DNA of 64,000 nt from Cellulosimicrobium funkei (GTDB lineage Bacteria; Actinomycetota; Actinomycetes; Actinomycetales; Cellulomonadaceae), in contig NZ_SOZH01000004.1 of NCBI RefSeq assembly GCF_004519295.1, forward strand, positions 310,001 through 374,000, read 5' to 3'. Position numbers and translations under genes: made by a program. Positions 8,528 through 16,063 of this stretch are shown here, piece after piece. The first letter of the stretch is position 1. The number at the start of each line of letters is the position of its first letter. The notes under the pieces are model-generated. The model saw nothing but the letters and a program-made list of their open reading frames with translations, was not told the origin of the DNA and did no database searches.

Positions 8528-9789
8528 GACGCCGGGAGCTCCGGCGCGGGCACGCCGTAGAAGGCCTCGACGAGCGACGCGATGGTGGAGCCGGTGCGGG
8601 GGCCGAACGTGAGCAGGCGCGAGCCGTCCATGTCGACGACGCGGCGCGCCTCGCCCGCGGGCGTCTGCGCGAGGCCGGGGATCGCCATCATGGCGTCGAG
8701 GCCGCCCATCGACTCGAGCCCGTCGGTCATGACGAGGTAGGCGTCGGGCGCGGCGCTGATGATCGCCTCGCTCGTGACCGGCGCGTACTGCTGCGTGAGG
8801 CCGATGGCGGTCCCGGCGTCCTCGCCGCCGATCTCGCGGATCAGGTCGTCGGCGCCGGAGCCGGGCCCGAACAGCATCTTGATGTTCGCCCCGCGCAGGT
8901 AGAGGAACGCGACGCGGGGCGTCCCGGTGTCCTGCGGCACCGCGGCAAGGGCTGCGCAGATCTGCCGGTCCGTGCGCTCGACGAGCGCCTCGCCCTGCTC
9001 GGGCACGCCCAGCGCGGTGGCGACCGCGCGGATCCGGTCGTCGACCCCGTCGAGCGTGCGAGCCTCGTCGAAGTACACGACGGGGATGCCCGAGCTCTCG
9101 AGCTGGCCGCGCACGTCGTCGGTGAGGATCGTCGCGTCGGTGAGGATCACGGAGGGGTTCAGCCCGAGGATCGCCTCGACGTCGAGCGCGTGGCCGGCGC
9201 CCGTGACGACGGGGACGTCCGCGGCCTCGGGGAAGCCGGTCGGCAGGTCGCGGCCCACGACGTTCGCACCCAGCCCCAGGCTGTAGACGATCTCGCCGAG
9301 CGTCCCGTACAGGTCGACGGGGATGATGCGGCTCACGTCCGTGATCTCGACCTGGCGCCCGTCGACCGACCCGACCGTCACCGGGAGCTGCGGGGCGGGC
9401 GCCTCGGCGACCGGGTGGATCGCGTCGTCGGTGAACGTCGCGCTCGTGGGCCCGGTGGGGAACGACGCGGGGTCGACGTCGGAGCCGCCGCCCGCGGCCC
9501 GGGACTCCTCGAGCGTCGTGCAGGCGGCCTCGGTGCCCGGGGTCTCGGCCGGGGTCGCCTCGACGGGTGCGGCGTCCTGGCTCGCCGCGGCCGACGGCGT
9601 CGCGGGCGCCTCGTAGGGGAGCGGCGAGCACGCGGCGACCAGGCCCAGCAGGACGACGGCGCCCGCCCCGGCCAGCGCGGTCACGGTCCGGCGTGCGCGG
9701 CGGGGTGCGGCACCCGGCGTGCCGGCGGGCGACGTCGGGCGGCGCGGCGACGAGCCGGGGTGCGGCGCAGGGCGGGCAGCGTGAGGCAT
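8524..9789 (-). CDS. hmuT: Heme-binding lipoprotein of the ABC transporter
   Basis: 421 residues. A basic head (RRARR) and hydrophobic stretch lead to the lipobox LVAAC, with Cys54 as the predicted lipidated residue. A Pro/Ala-rich linker precedes a two-lobe helical-backbone binding domain with DLYGTLGEIVYSLGLGANVV and DVEAILGLNPSVILTD, typical of HmuT/BtuF-like proteins. It should capture heme outside the membrane and hand it to HmuU. GGAGA precedes the ATG. The iron box at 9844-9863 lies 55-75 bases upstream, so the operon is probably repressed by an iron-loaded DtxR/IdeR protein. Confidence 0.88.
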   Translation of the reverse strand: MPHAARPAPHPGSSPRRPTSPAGTPGAAPRRARRTVTALAGAGAVVLLGLVAACSPLPYEAPATPSAAASQDAAPVEATPAETPGTEAACTTLEESRAAGGGSDVDPASFPTGPTSATFTDDAIHPVAEAPAPQLPVTVGSVDGRQVEITDVSRIIPVDLYGTLGEIVYSLGLGANVVGRDLPTGFPEAADVPVVTGAGHALDVEAILGLNPSVILTDATILTDDVRGQLESSGIPVVYFDEARTLDGVDDRIRAVATALGVPEQGEALVERTDRQICAALAAVPQDTGTPRVAFLYLRGANIKMLFGPGSGADDLIREIGGEDAGTAIGLTQQYAPVTSEAIISAAPDAYLVMTDGLESMGGLDAMMAIPGLAQTPAGEARRVVDMDGSRLLTFGPRTGSTIASLVEAFYGVPAPELPAS

Positions 9790-9843
9790 GGGGAGTTCTC
9801 CAGGAAGCGGTCCGAGGGCGCGGCCGCCACGGCCGCCGCCACC

Positions 9844-9863
9844 AGGTAAGACGAGCCTAACCT
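9844..9863 (-). promoter_or_regulatory. DtxR/IdeR-type iron box upstream of hmuTUV
   Basis: AGGTAAGACGAGCCTAACCT reads on the plus strand and is an imperfect palindrome matching the DtxR/IdeR consensus (TTAGGTTAGGCTAACCTAA) in most outer positions. It lies 55-75 bases before the hmuT ATG. The remaining bases of the 9790-10018 gap hold nothing else I can name. Confidence 0.75.
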
Positions 9864-10018
9864 GACCCGCGGACGTTTCTCGACCGCCGTGGAGGTAACT
9901 CACCTCACGAACGCCCCCCGGCGCGCGGCCGAGCATGGCGACGCGGCCCGTCGGCTGGGTGGGACGGGCCGCAGCCGCATGGTCGGCGGCGGCGGGGGTG
10001 GGTTGGGGGTGGGGCAGG

Positions 10019-10687
10019 TCAGGGGTGGGCGGCGCCGAGGTCGGCGAAGAGGTCGCTGTTGAGGCGGAAGGCGTGCTTGGCCTCGGCGACGGTCTCGTCG
10101 AGCTGCTCGGGGGTGAGGACCAGGGCGTCGAGGCGCTCGCGGTAGACGTCCTTGAACGGCTTGGACTTGGGGATCTCGACGAACGTGTAGAAGGCGAGGC
10201 CGTCGCCCGAGAGCCCGTAGTGGCGCTCGAGCATGCGCTTGATGATCTGCCCACCCGAGAGGTCGCCGAGGTAGCGCGTGTAGGCGTGCGCCGCGTATGC
10301 CGGCAGCGACCCGCCGACCGTGCGCAGGCGGGCGACGTAGCGCTCGGTCGCGGGGTGGATCGTCACGCGCTCGGCCCAGTCGGCGCCCACGAGGAACGTG
10401 AGGTCCTTCTCGATCTCGGGCGTGCGCGTGAGCTCGTCGAACACGAGGCTCGCGCCCTGGGCGTCGTCGCGCATCGCGGCGCTCGCGTCCTCGAGCGCGC
10501 CGTAGACGGCCCACTGCTGGGCGGCGAGGTCGGCGTACGCGGCGACGTCGAGGCGCCCGGACATGAGCCGCTCGACGAACCCGGAGCCCTCGGCCTGCTC
10601 GTGCTCGGGGCGCGTGCCCTCGCGCAGCCGCTGCGACAGCGGGACGGACTCGTCGGCGCGGTGGAGGTCGTGGGTGAGGGCAGTCAC
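10019..10687 (-). CDS. hmuO: Heme oxygenase
   Basis: 222 residues, about the size of Corynebacterium HmuO. His29 in TRPEHEQAE fits the proximal heme ligand, and RYLGDLSGGQIIKRM is the conserved distal-helix glycine-rich motif. The enzyme opens heme to biliverdin, CO and Fe2+, so this cell uses imported heme as an iron source. It is transcribed apart from hmuTUV, from its own promoter with an iron box and two adjacent 13-base palindromes (10730-10792). The neighbouring TetR gene upstream is a candidate second regulator. Confidence 0.93.
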   Translation of the reverse strand: MTALTHDLHRADESVPLSQRLREGTRPEHEQAEGSGFVERLMSGRLDVAAYADLAAQQWAVYGALEDASAAMRDDAQGASLVFDELTRTPEIEKDLTFLVGADWAERVTIHPATERYVARLRTVGGSLPAYAAHAYTRYLGDLSGGQIIKRMLERHYGLSGDGLAFYTFVEIPKSKPFKDVYRERLDALVLTPEQLDETVAEAKHAFRLNSDLFADLGAAHP

Positions 10688-10729
10688 GGGGTGGCTCCTG
10701 CGGGTGCGTCGGGGCGGGACAGCACGTCC

Positions 10730-10755
10730 TGACGCCGTGTCATGACGATGCGTCA
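10730..10755. promoter_or_regulatory. Two adjacent 13-bp palindromes over the hmuO start region
   Basis: TGACGCCGTGTCA (10730-10742) is followed without gap by TGACGATGCGTCA (10743-10755). Both have the form TGACR-N3-YGTCA. They lie just downstream of the minus-strand -10-like TACAGT (plus 10759-10764), where a bound repressor would block initiation. TetR-family proteins commonly bind such sites; the adjacent TetR is the obvious candidate. Confidence 0.65.
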
Positions 10756-10772
10756 GGAACTGTAACCCACGG

Positions 10773-10792
10773 AGGTGAGGCTTGCCTATCCT
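10773..10792 (-). promoter_or_regulatory. DtxR/IdeR-type iron box overlapping the hmuO -35 region
   Basis: AGGTGAGGCTTGCCTATCCT on the plus strand is a near-palindrome with the iron-box core AGGCTTGCCT. It covers the position expected for the -35 element of the hmuO promoter. Confidence 0.75.
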
Positions 10793-10828
10793 CTGTCCGT
10801 CATCCGGCCCGGCCGAGCGGGCAGGGCG

Positions 10829-11443
10829 TCAGCCCGCGAGCGCGGGCGAGGTCGCGTCGGCCCCCACGGCGCGCAGCACGAACGCCTCCGTCGCCTCGAT
10901 CGCCTGCTCGCGTGCGACCGGGTCGTCGGGCACGAGCCGCCCGGACAGGCACGCGTTGACGAGCTGGACGGTCGTGTCGATGTCCTGCGCGGGGAACTCG
11001 CCCGCCTCGATCCCCGACCGGACGATGCGGCGCAGGATCGCCTCGACGAGCTCGGCGTGCTCGCGCAGCCGCTGGCGCGTGGTGCGCGAGAGCACGGTGC
11101 GCAGGTCCGGCCCCGGGGCGAGGTGGAAGATGCGCTTGAGCTGCGCCTGCTGGCGGATGTACGTGCGCAGCTGCTCGACCGGGTCGTCCACGTGCTCCAG
11201 CGCGCGCTCCAGCGTTCCGACGTACTGCTCCGTCTCGTGGGTGATGAACCCGAGGAGCAGGGCCTCCTTGTCGGGGAAGTGGTTGTACACCGCGGTGCGG
11301 CCGACCCCGGCGGCGGCGGCGATGTCCGCGAGCGAGATGGCGTCGAAGCCCCGGTCCATCATGAGGGTCGAGAGCGCCGCGAAGAGCTTCTGCCGGGTCT
11401 GGGCGCGGTGCTCGTGGAGGGACCCTCCGATGATCTTGGGCAT
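10829..11443 (-). CDS. TetR-family transcriptional regulator
   Basis: 204 residues. The N-terminal helix-turn-helix spans ~20-65 (ISLADIAAAAGVGRTAVYNHFPDKEALL), followed by an all-helical ligand domain without recognisable ligand residues. The gene sits immediately upstream of hmuO, on the same strand. A CTGACA-N14-TGTCAG inverted repeat starts two bases before its ATG (11445-11470), suggesting autoregulation. Similar TGAC/GTCA half-sites lie over the hmuO start. A heme- or porphyrin-responsive repressor is plausible but inferred from position only. Confidence 0.88.
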   Translation of the reverse strand: MPKIIGGSLHEHRAQTRQKLFAALSTLMMDRGFDAISLADIAAAAGVGRTAVYNHFPDKEALLLGFITHETEQYVGTLERALEHVDDPVEQLRTYIRQQAQLKRIFHLAPGPDLRTVLSRTTRQRLREHAELVEAILRRIVRSGIEAGEFPAQDIDTTVQLVNACLSGRLVPDDPVAREQAIEATEAFVLRAVGADATSPALAG

Positions 11444-11444
11444 G

Positions 11445-11470
11445 CTGACATCATAGGCAGTTCGTGTCAG
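11445..11470 (-). promoter_or_regulatory. Inverted repeat in front of the TetR gene
   Basis: CTGACA (11445-11450) and TGTCAG (11465-11470) are perfect complements separated by 14 bases, directly before the minus-strand ATG at 11443. Its position fits an autoregulatory operator. Confidence 0.55.
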
Positions 11471-11530
11471 AACGCTAATCCCGGGCGACCGGCCCGCGGA
11501 GGGCGCTGCGCCGTCTGGCACACTGCCGCC

Positions 11531-12103
11531 ATGGACACGACCGCGTCGCCCGAGGGCGTCCCCGCCGCCCCGGACCCGGAGTTCCCGCCCGTCCCCGCGG
11601 ACACCAAGGACTGGACGTGGGTCATGGAGCGGCCGTGCCCCGCGTGCGGGTTCGTCGCAGGCGAGGTCACGCCCGACCGCGTGGGCGCCGTCGTGCGCGA
11701 CGCCGTCCCGCGCTACGTCGCGGCCCTGGGTCGGCCCGACGCGCGGACCCGCCCCGACCCGACGACCTGGTCGGTGCTCGAGTACGCCGCGCACGTCCGC
11801 GACGTCTTCTCCGTGTTCGACGTGCGCGTGCAGTCCATGGTCGAGGGCGACGACCCGCGGTTCGCCAACTGGGACCAGGACGCGACCGCGGTCGCGGAGG
11901 ACTACGCGCACCAGGACCCGGCCGTGGTCGCGCGCGAGCTCCGGATCGCGGGCGACCGCGTCGCGGGCCGCTTCGACGCGCTCGTCCCCGACCAGTGGGA
12001 GCGCCCCGGCCGGCGCTCGAACGGCTCGGTCTTCACCGTCCGGACGCTGGGGCAGTACTTCGTGCACGACGTCGTCCACCACCTCCGCGACGTCGGCGCC
12101 TGA
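11531..12103 (+). CDS. DinB-like protein with CPACG motif
   Basis: 190 residues. After a Pro/Ala-rich head comes RPCPACGFVAGE (~36-47), a CxxC motif found at the start of many actinobacterial DinB-like proteins. The body has TWSVLEYAAHVRDVF and ends with YFVHDVVHHLRDV, placing His residues where the DinB fold binds metal. Members are mycothiol-dependent isomerases/transferases or uncharacterised proteins. It is a monocistronic gene pointing away from the TetR gene. The fold is fairly sure; the reaction is unknown. Confidence 0.8.
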   Translation: MDTTASPEGVPAAPDPEFPPVPADTKDWTWVMERPCPACGFVAGEVTPDRVGAVVRDAVPRYVAALGRPDARTRPDPTTWSVLEYAAHVRDVFSVFDVRVQSMVEGDDPRFANWDQDATAVAEDYAHQDPAVVARELRIAGDRVAGRFDALVPDQWERPGRRSNGSVFTVRTLGQYFVHDVVHHLRDVGA

Positions 12104-12174
12104 CGTCCGCGGGGTCCCCGTGAGCGGACCCACGCTCGTGACACCGCCGTAACACCGTCGCCTCCGGGGCGCTC

Positions 12175-12180
12175 TACGTT
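12175..12180 (+). promoter_or_regulatory. -10 element for leaderless transcription
   Basis: TACGTT lies exactly six bases before the ATG at 12187, so transcription should start at or next to the A of the start codon. Confidence 0.65.
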
Positions 12181-12186
12181 CCGGTC

Positions 12187-13254
12187 ATGGACGCCCCCGT
12201 CGCCGGCCTGGTGCCGGACGCGCACGCCGGTGCGCACCTGCTCGCGACGCCCCGCTCGCGCGGCGCGGCCCGCACGCCCGTGGACGCGCTCGCGCGCGCC
12301 TGGTTCGTCGGCGCGGCCTGGACGACCCCGCCGGGCGGCGGGGGAGCGGCGCGCCCCATGGCCGGTGCGCGGTTCCGTGGCGTGGTGCCCGACGGCGTCG
12401 TCGCACCGGGCGAGCTGCGCCTCGCCGAGGGGGCGCGCGTCGTCGGGCCCTTCGCGCTCACGCCGCCGCAGACGCAGGCGCTCGGCCTCGCGGGCGGGGG
12501 CGCCGAGGCGTTCGCGCTGCACGTCGACCACCCCGACGCGCGGCTCGCGCCCGTCGCGCGGACCGGCGCCTGGGCCGACACGTCGACCGGCACGTCGACC
12601 GGCACGTCGACCGGCTCGGTGACCGACGACCGCGACGGGCTGGTGCGCGCGTTCCCGGCAGGGCTGCCGCAGGGGCTCGAGCTCCGCGTGCTGGGCTGGG
12701 CCGTCGCCGCGGCCCGGCGCGTCGGCGGCGCGGTCGTCGCGGACGGCCGGACCGTGCTCACGCCCGACCCGGCGTCGGGCGTCGACCTCACGCTCTACAG
12801 CGCCCACGTGCTCGGGCCCGACGACGCGCTCGGCGTCCTGCGCACGACGGTCCCCGGCGCGGGGGTCGTCGTGGTGCGGCCGGGCGCGGACGGCCTCGCG
12901 GAGTACGTGCTGTCGGGCGAGACCCCGTACGACGGCGCGGTGCGGCTCGAGGCCCGACGCGTCGCGCGGGTCCCGCTCGCGCTCGACGGCCTCGACTGGC
13001 GCGAGCACGGGCCGCACGCCTACCGCCTCACGTGGGTGCCGACCGAGCCGGACGAGCTCGCGGTCGAGCGGCCCTCGGGGCTGCACGTCATCGCGCGCTC
13101 GCGAGCCCGGGTGCTGCTCGCCCGGCTCGCGGCGATGCTCCAGGGCCGGCTCGCGGGGACGCTCGTCGACGACGGCGGGTTCGTCGTGCGCGACCTCGAC
13201 CTCGACGAGCGGCTCTCCCCGGCGGCGGCACCGTCGGCGCGGTTCTGGGTCTGA
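12187..13254 (+). CDS. Hypothetical protein
   Basis: 355 residues with no signal peptide, no membrane segment and no motif I recognise. It is rich in Ala, Val, Gly and Asp, as in soluble actinobacterial proteins. A Thr/Ser/Gly repeat (TSTGTSTGTSTG, ~131-143) is encoded by three identical 12-base units and divides the protein into two parts. The second part begins with DRDGLVRAFPAGLPQG and holds a beta-rich region with HAYRLTWVPTEP. The leaderless -10 fixes the start at 12187. No functional partner is adjacent. Confidence 0.7.
   Translation: MDAPVAGLVPDAHAGAHLLATPRSRGAARTPVDALARAWFVGAAWTTPPGGGGAARPMAGARFRGVVPDGVVAPGELRLAEGARVVGPFALTPPQTQALGLAGGGAEAFALHVDHPDARLAPVARTGAWADTSTGTSTGTSTGSVTDDRDGLVRAFPAGLPQGLELRVLGWAVAAARRVGGAVVADGRTVLTPDPASGVDLTLYSAHVLGPDDALGVLRTTVPGAGVVVVRPGADGLAEYVLSGETPYDGAVRLEARRVARVPLALDGLDWREHGPHAYRLTWVPTEPDELAVERPSGLHVIARSRARVLLARLAAMLQGRLAGTLVDDGGFVVRDLDLDERLSPAAAPSARFWV
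12579..12614 (+). repeat. Three tandem 12-base units inside the hypothetical gene
   Basis: CACGTCGACCGG is repeated exactly at 12579, 12591 and 12603. It encodes a Thr-Ser-Thr-Gly linker and keeps frame, so copy number could vary between strains. Confidence 0.85.
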
Positions 13255-13309
13255 GGGCGTGCGCACGGGCCGCGCCGCGGGGTCGGACGGGCCTGGCCCG
13301 CGGCGAGGC

Positions 13310-13388
13310 CTGTCCACAGAATTCATCCACAGGCCTGTGGGCGGCGTGGGAACGGCGCGGGCCGTCCTGTGGACGAACCTGTGGTCAT
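13310..13388. other. Cluster of four DnaA-box-like 9-mers
   Basis: CTGTCCACA (13310-13318), TCATCCACA (13323-13331) and, on the other strand, TCGTCCACA (13368-13376) and ATGACCACA (13380-13388) each differ from TTRTCCACA by one to three bases. They fall within 79 bases of non-coding DNA. No dnaA, dnaN or rpmH gene is near, so this is not obviously oriC; a DnaA-titrating or regulatory site is possible. Confidence 0.4.
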
Positions 13389-13420
13389 CCGGCCGGCCCA
13401 AATGACAACGGTGGGAACTC

Positions 13421-13813
13421 TTGCAGACCCCCGGGCCGAGGACTACAAACGTCCGTAACGGCCCGGACGGGCGCACACGGACGACGGGGTTCCGGCACGC
13501 ATCACGCAGGGGTCTGACGGCCCCGCCAGGACCGCACGACGTCTCGCCGCGCACGCGAGGGCACGGCCGACCGGAGAACGGTGGACGACCCGCCACCCCC
13601 TGCTGCGGGGCTGCGCGCGACGGCGCAGGTTCCTACCGGACCCGGAAGGCCGACCGCGATCGGCGTCACCGCACCTGCCCGGGCACCCGGGCGGACGCGA
13701 GGGCGCCGGGCCGCCACGTCGCGAGCGGCGCCCCGACGGGCCACCCGGCCCGACCGCCCCGGGGTCGCGCGGACACGGCGAGGCCCCTCGGAATCCTGCT
13801 CCGAGGGGCCTCG
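13421..13813 (+). ncRNA. Candidate non-coding transcript in a 644-base gene-free gap
   Basis: The gap 13255-13898 holds no convincing reading frame. A promoter-like pair TTGCAG (13421-13426) and TACAAA (13444-13449) has ideal 17-base spacing. A 14-bp perfect hairpin ends the stretch at 13813. The implied RNA is about 360 bases. I could not match it to RNase P RNA, tmRNA, 6S or SRP RNA by their conserved cores. It could instead be a long leader of the downstream pirin gene, although that gene has its own leaderless -10. Confidence 0.35.
13779..13813 (+). terminator. Perfect 14-bp hairpin in the gene-free gap
   Basis: Bases 13779-13792 pair perfectly with 13800-13813 (core GAGGCCCCTCGGA / TCCGAGGGGCCTC) around a seven-base loop. 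It lies 525 bases after the nearest upstream stop, so it probably ends an unrecognised transcript. Confidence 0.7.
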
Positions 13814-13886
13814 TCCCCATTCTCCCGCGGGCACGGCCCGACGCGAAGACCGCCCCCAGACGCAGGACGGCGCCGCCCCGCGCGCC

Positions 13887-13892
13887 TACGCT
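13887..13892 (+). promoter_or_regulatory. -10 element for leaderless transcription of the pirin gene
   Basis: TACGCT lies six bases before the ATG at 13899. Confidence 0.6.
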
Positions 13893-13898
13893 CGTGCC

Positions 13899-14990
13899 AT
13901 GAGCAACCTCGAGACCCGGCCCGAGGAGCGCGTCTGCTCGGCGGGCGCGCCCCACGACGACGGCGGACGCGCCGCGGTCGAGATCCTCGAGCACCGGGAC
14001 GTCCCGCTCGGGGGCACCCGGGCGATGCGGGTGCGGCGCACGATCCCGCAGCGCGCGCGGTCGCTCGTCGGCGCGTGGTGCTTCCTCGACCACTACGGGC
14101 CCGACCCGCTGCCCGCGATCGGCGACGGCACCGACGGCATGCAGGTGCCGCCGCACCCCCACACCGGGCTCCAGACGGTCACGTGGCTGTTCGCGGGGGA
14201 GATCTTGCACCGCGACGCCGTCGGGTCGCTCCAGACGGTGCGGCCCGGCGAGCTCAACCTCATGACCGCGGGCCGCGGCATCTCGCACTCGGAGGAGTCG
14301 CCGCGCGGCGAGCGCCCCCCGGTCCTGCACGGCGTCCAGCTCTGGGTCGCGCTCCCGGGCGACCGCCTCGCGGACCCGCCCGCGTTCGAGCACCACGCCG
14401 ACCTCCCCGTCGCCACGGTCGACGGCGCGCGCGTGCAGGTCTTCCTCGGCGCGCTCCGCGTGGGCGGCGCCGCCCTGCGCTCGCCCGCCACGACGTACAC
14501 GCCGATCGTCGGGGCGCAGCTCGACCTCGCGCCCGGCGCGCGCGTCACGCTCGACGTGGACCCGACGTTCGAGCACGGCCTGCTCGTCGACGAGGGCGTC
14601 GTGCGGCTGGAGGGCTCGCCGGTGCCGCCGTCGTCGCTGGGGTACGTCGAGCCCGGCCGCACGACGCTCGTCGTCGAGGCGGGGCCGGACGCCCCGGCGC
14701 GGGCCGTGCTCGTGGGGGGCGAGCCGTTCGGCGAGGACATCGTCATGTGGTGGAACTTCGTGGGCCGCACGCACGACGACGTCGCGCGCGCCCGCGCGGA
14801 CTGGCAGGCCCAGCTCGTCGTCACGGGGGACCAGGGTCCGAACCGCGGCGGCACCCGGTACGCCGACGGCGCGCGCGAGCGCCGCTACGGCGAGGTCGTC
14901 GGGTACGACGGCGGACCCCTGCCCGCGCCCGCGCTGCCCGACGTCCGCCTGCGCCCGCGCACCCGGCCCGCCGCGCCGCCCCGCCCGTAG
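13899..14990 (+). CDS. Pirin family protein
   Basis: 363 residues with two cupin halves. The N-terminal cupin has the metal pair PPHPHTGLQTVTW and the second set NLMTAGRGISHSEES, giving the His-His-His-Glu ligands of pirin. The C-terminal half includes GEPFGEDIVMWWNFVGR, the conserved pirin tail. Pirins bind Fe and act as redox-sensitive cofactors or quercetinases; the biological role here is unknown. The first ~20 residues and the Pro/Arg tail are extra to the fold. It is a single gene with its own leaderless promoter. Confidence 0.92.
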   Translation: MSNLETRPEERVCSAGAPHDDGGRAAVEILEHRDVPLGGTRAMRVRRTIPQRARSLVGAWCFLDHYGPDPLPAIGDGTDGMQVPPHPHTGLQTVTWLFAGEILHRDAVGSLQTVRPGELNLMTAGRGISHSEESPRGERPPVLHGVQLWVALPGDRLADPPAFEHHADLPVATVDGARVQVFLGALRVGGAALRSPATTYTPIVGAQLDLAPGARVTLDVDPTFEHGLLVDEGVVRLEGSPVPPSSLGYVEPGRTTLVVEAGPDAPARAVLVGGEPFGEDIVMWWNFVGRTHDDVARARADWQAQLVVTGDQGPNRGGTRYADGARERRYGEVVGYDGGPLPAPALPDVRLRPRTRPAAPPRP

Positions 14991-15000
14991 GCCGCGCCAG

Positions 15001-15006
15001 TAGACT
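15001..15006 (+). promoter_or_regulatory. -10 element for leaderless transcription
   Basis: TAGACT lies seven bases before the ATG at 15014. Confidence 0.65.
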
Positions 15007-15013
15007 GCCGCGC

Positions 15014-15838
15014 ATGGCCAAGAACACCACGCCCGACTTCGTGCTGCGCCCGTTCGAGGGGCTCCCCGGCGAGACCGACTGGGTCGCGATGCGCGAGGTC
15101 GTCCCCTCGGCCACCGCGACCGCGCGCACGACCGCCGAGCACGGGGCGCGCGACGTCCTCGTCGTGACGGTCCTGCCCGCCGGCTGGGCCGCGCTGCACC
15201 GCCAGGACGGCGCGATCCTCCTCGCCGTCCAGACCCTCGCCGGCTCGGGCGACACGAGCCGCGACCTCGCCGCCGCGCTCCTCGAGGCGATCGACGCCGA
15301 GCCCGGCACGTCCATCGAGACGAGCGCCCTGCCCGACGCCGGCCCGCGCCTGCAGGACGTGCTCGACCTCTCCGTCCCGTTCGACGTCACCGTGCACGAG
15401 GACTTCGCGTTCTGGCTCGACCCGTCGGCGGAGATCACGCCCGACCTGCGCGCCTCGCTCGACCAGGCGGCCGAGTCGATGGTGCCCACCGTCAAGCTCG
15501 ACGCGGTCGAGTCGGCGTACTGGTGCCGCATGTCGCGCGAGTTCCTGCGCTGGGCCCGCCCCGAGCCGGAGGACGCCCTCATCGACGCGATCTCGCGCCT
15601 GCACGCGAAGCGCGAGTCCGGCCTCGCGGGCGGCAAGTTCGTCGGCGCCTTCCGGTCGAGCGGCCTGCTCGTCCCCGTCTGGGAGCTGCCCCGCGGCACG
15701 GAGGCGGACGAGCTCGAGGGCCCGGTCGCGGAGCTCGACGCGCGGCTCACCGAGGCGCTCGCGGTCACGGAGCCGCTCGACGCGAACGAGCGCCGTGCGC
15801 GCGCGGGCATCGTGTCCCGGCAGGTCACGCTCCGCTGA
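15014..15838 (+). CDS. DUF5926-like conserved actinobacterial protein
   Basis: 274 residues, soluble, beginning MAKNTTPDFVLRPFEGLPGE. The overall pattern, including GETDWVAMREVVPSATA early and SREFLRWARPE late, matches a conserved uncharacterised actinobacterial family that I recall as DUF5926. No catalytic motif is evident. A strong terminator follows, and the gene after it encodes a glycosyltransferase. The start is set by the leaderless -10. Function unknown. Confidence 0.7.
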   Translation: MAKNTTPDFVLRPFEGLPGETDWVAMREVVPSATATARTTAEHGARDVLVVTVLPAGWAALHRQDGAILLAVQTLAGSGDTSRDLAAALLEAIDAEPGTSIETSALPDAGPRLQDVLDLSVPFDVTVHEDFAFWLDPSAEITPDLRASLDQAAESMVPTVKLDAVESAYWCRMSREFLRWARPEPEDALIDAISRLHAKRESGLAGGKFVGAFRSSGLLVPVWELPRGTEADELEGPVAELDARLTEALAVTEPLDANERRARAGIVSRQVTLR

Positions 15839-15903
15839 CCCCGCGCACGCTCTGCTGATCCAGAGCCCCCGCGCGAGCACACGACGCGGGAGCGCGACCA
15901 CGC

Positions 15904-15939
15904 CGAGAGCCCGCCGACGCCCCTGTCGGCGGGCTCTCG
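15904..15939 (+). terminator. Perfect 15-bp hairpin after the DUF5926-like gene
   Basis: GAGAGCCCGCCGAC (15905-15918) pairs with GTCGGCGGGCTCTC (15925-15938), extended by one pair outside, with a six-base loop. It lies 66 bases after the stop. Confidence 0.8.
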
Positions 15940-16050
15940 CGTCGAGTAGGATCCGGGAGACCTGGGAACGCAGCCCGGTCGTCCTGCGGAGATCCCGAGC
16001 GGATCCGCTGGTGGAACGACGACACATCTGCGGCCAACTCTTTGCACTAC

Positions 16051-16056
16051 TAGGCT
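16051..16056 (+). promoter_or_regulatory. -10 element for leaderless transcription
   Basis: TAGGCT lies seven bases before the GTG at 16064. Confidence 0.65.
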
Positions 16057-16063
16057 GGACGGC

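Noticed and set aside
9844-9863. Fur-type box
   Set aside because: The AGGT...ACCT palindrome with a GC-rich centre fits DtxR/IdeR, not the AT-rich Fur consensus.
13310-13388. DnaA-box-like cluster read as the chromosomal origin
   Set aside because: No dnaA, dnaN, recF, gyrB or rpmH genes are nearby, there is no AT-rich unwinding region, and only four imperfect boxes are present.
13455-13813. Gap transcript read as RNase P RNA or tmRNA
   Set aside because: The GAGGAAAGTCC-type P4 core and the tRNA-like 3' end with T-loop were not found on either strand.
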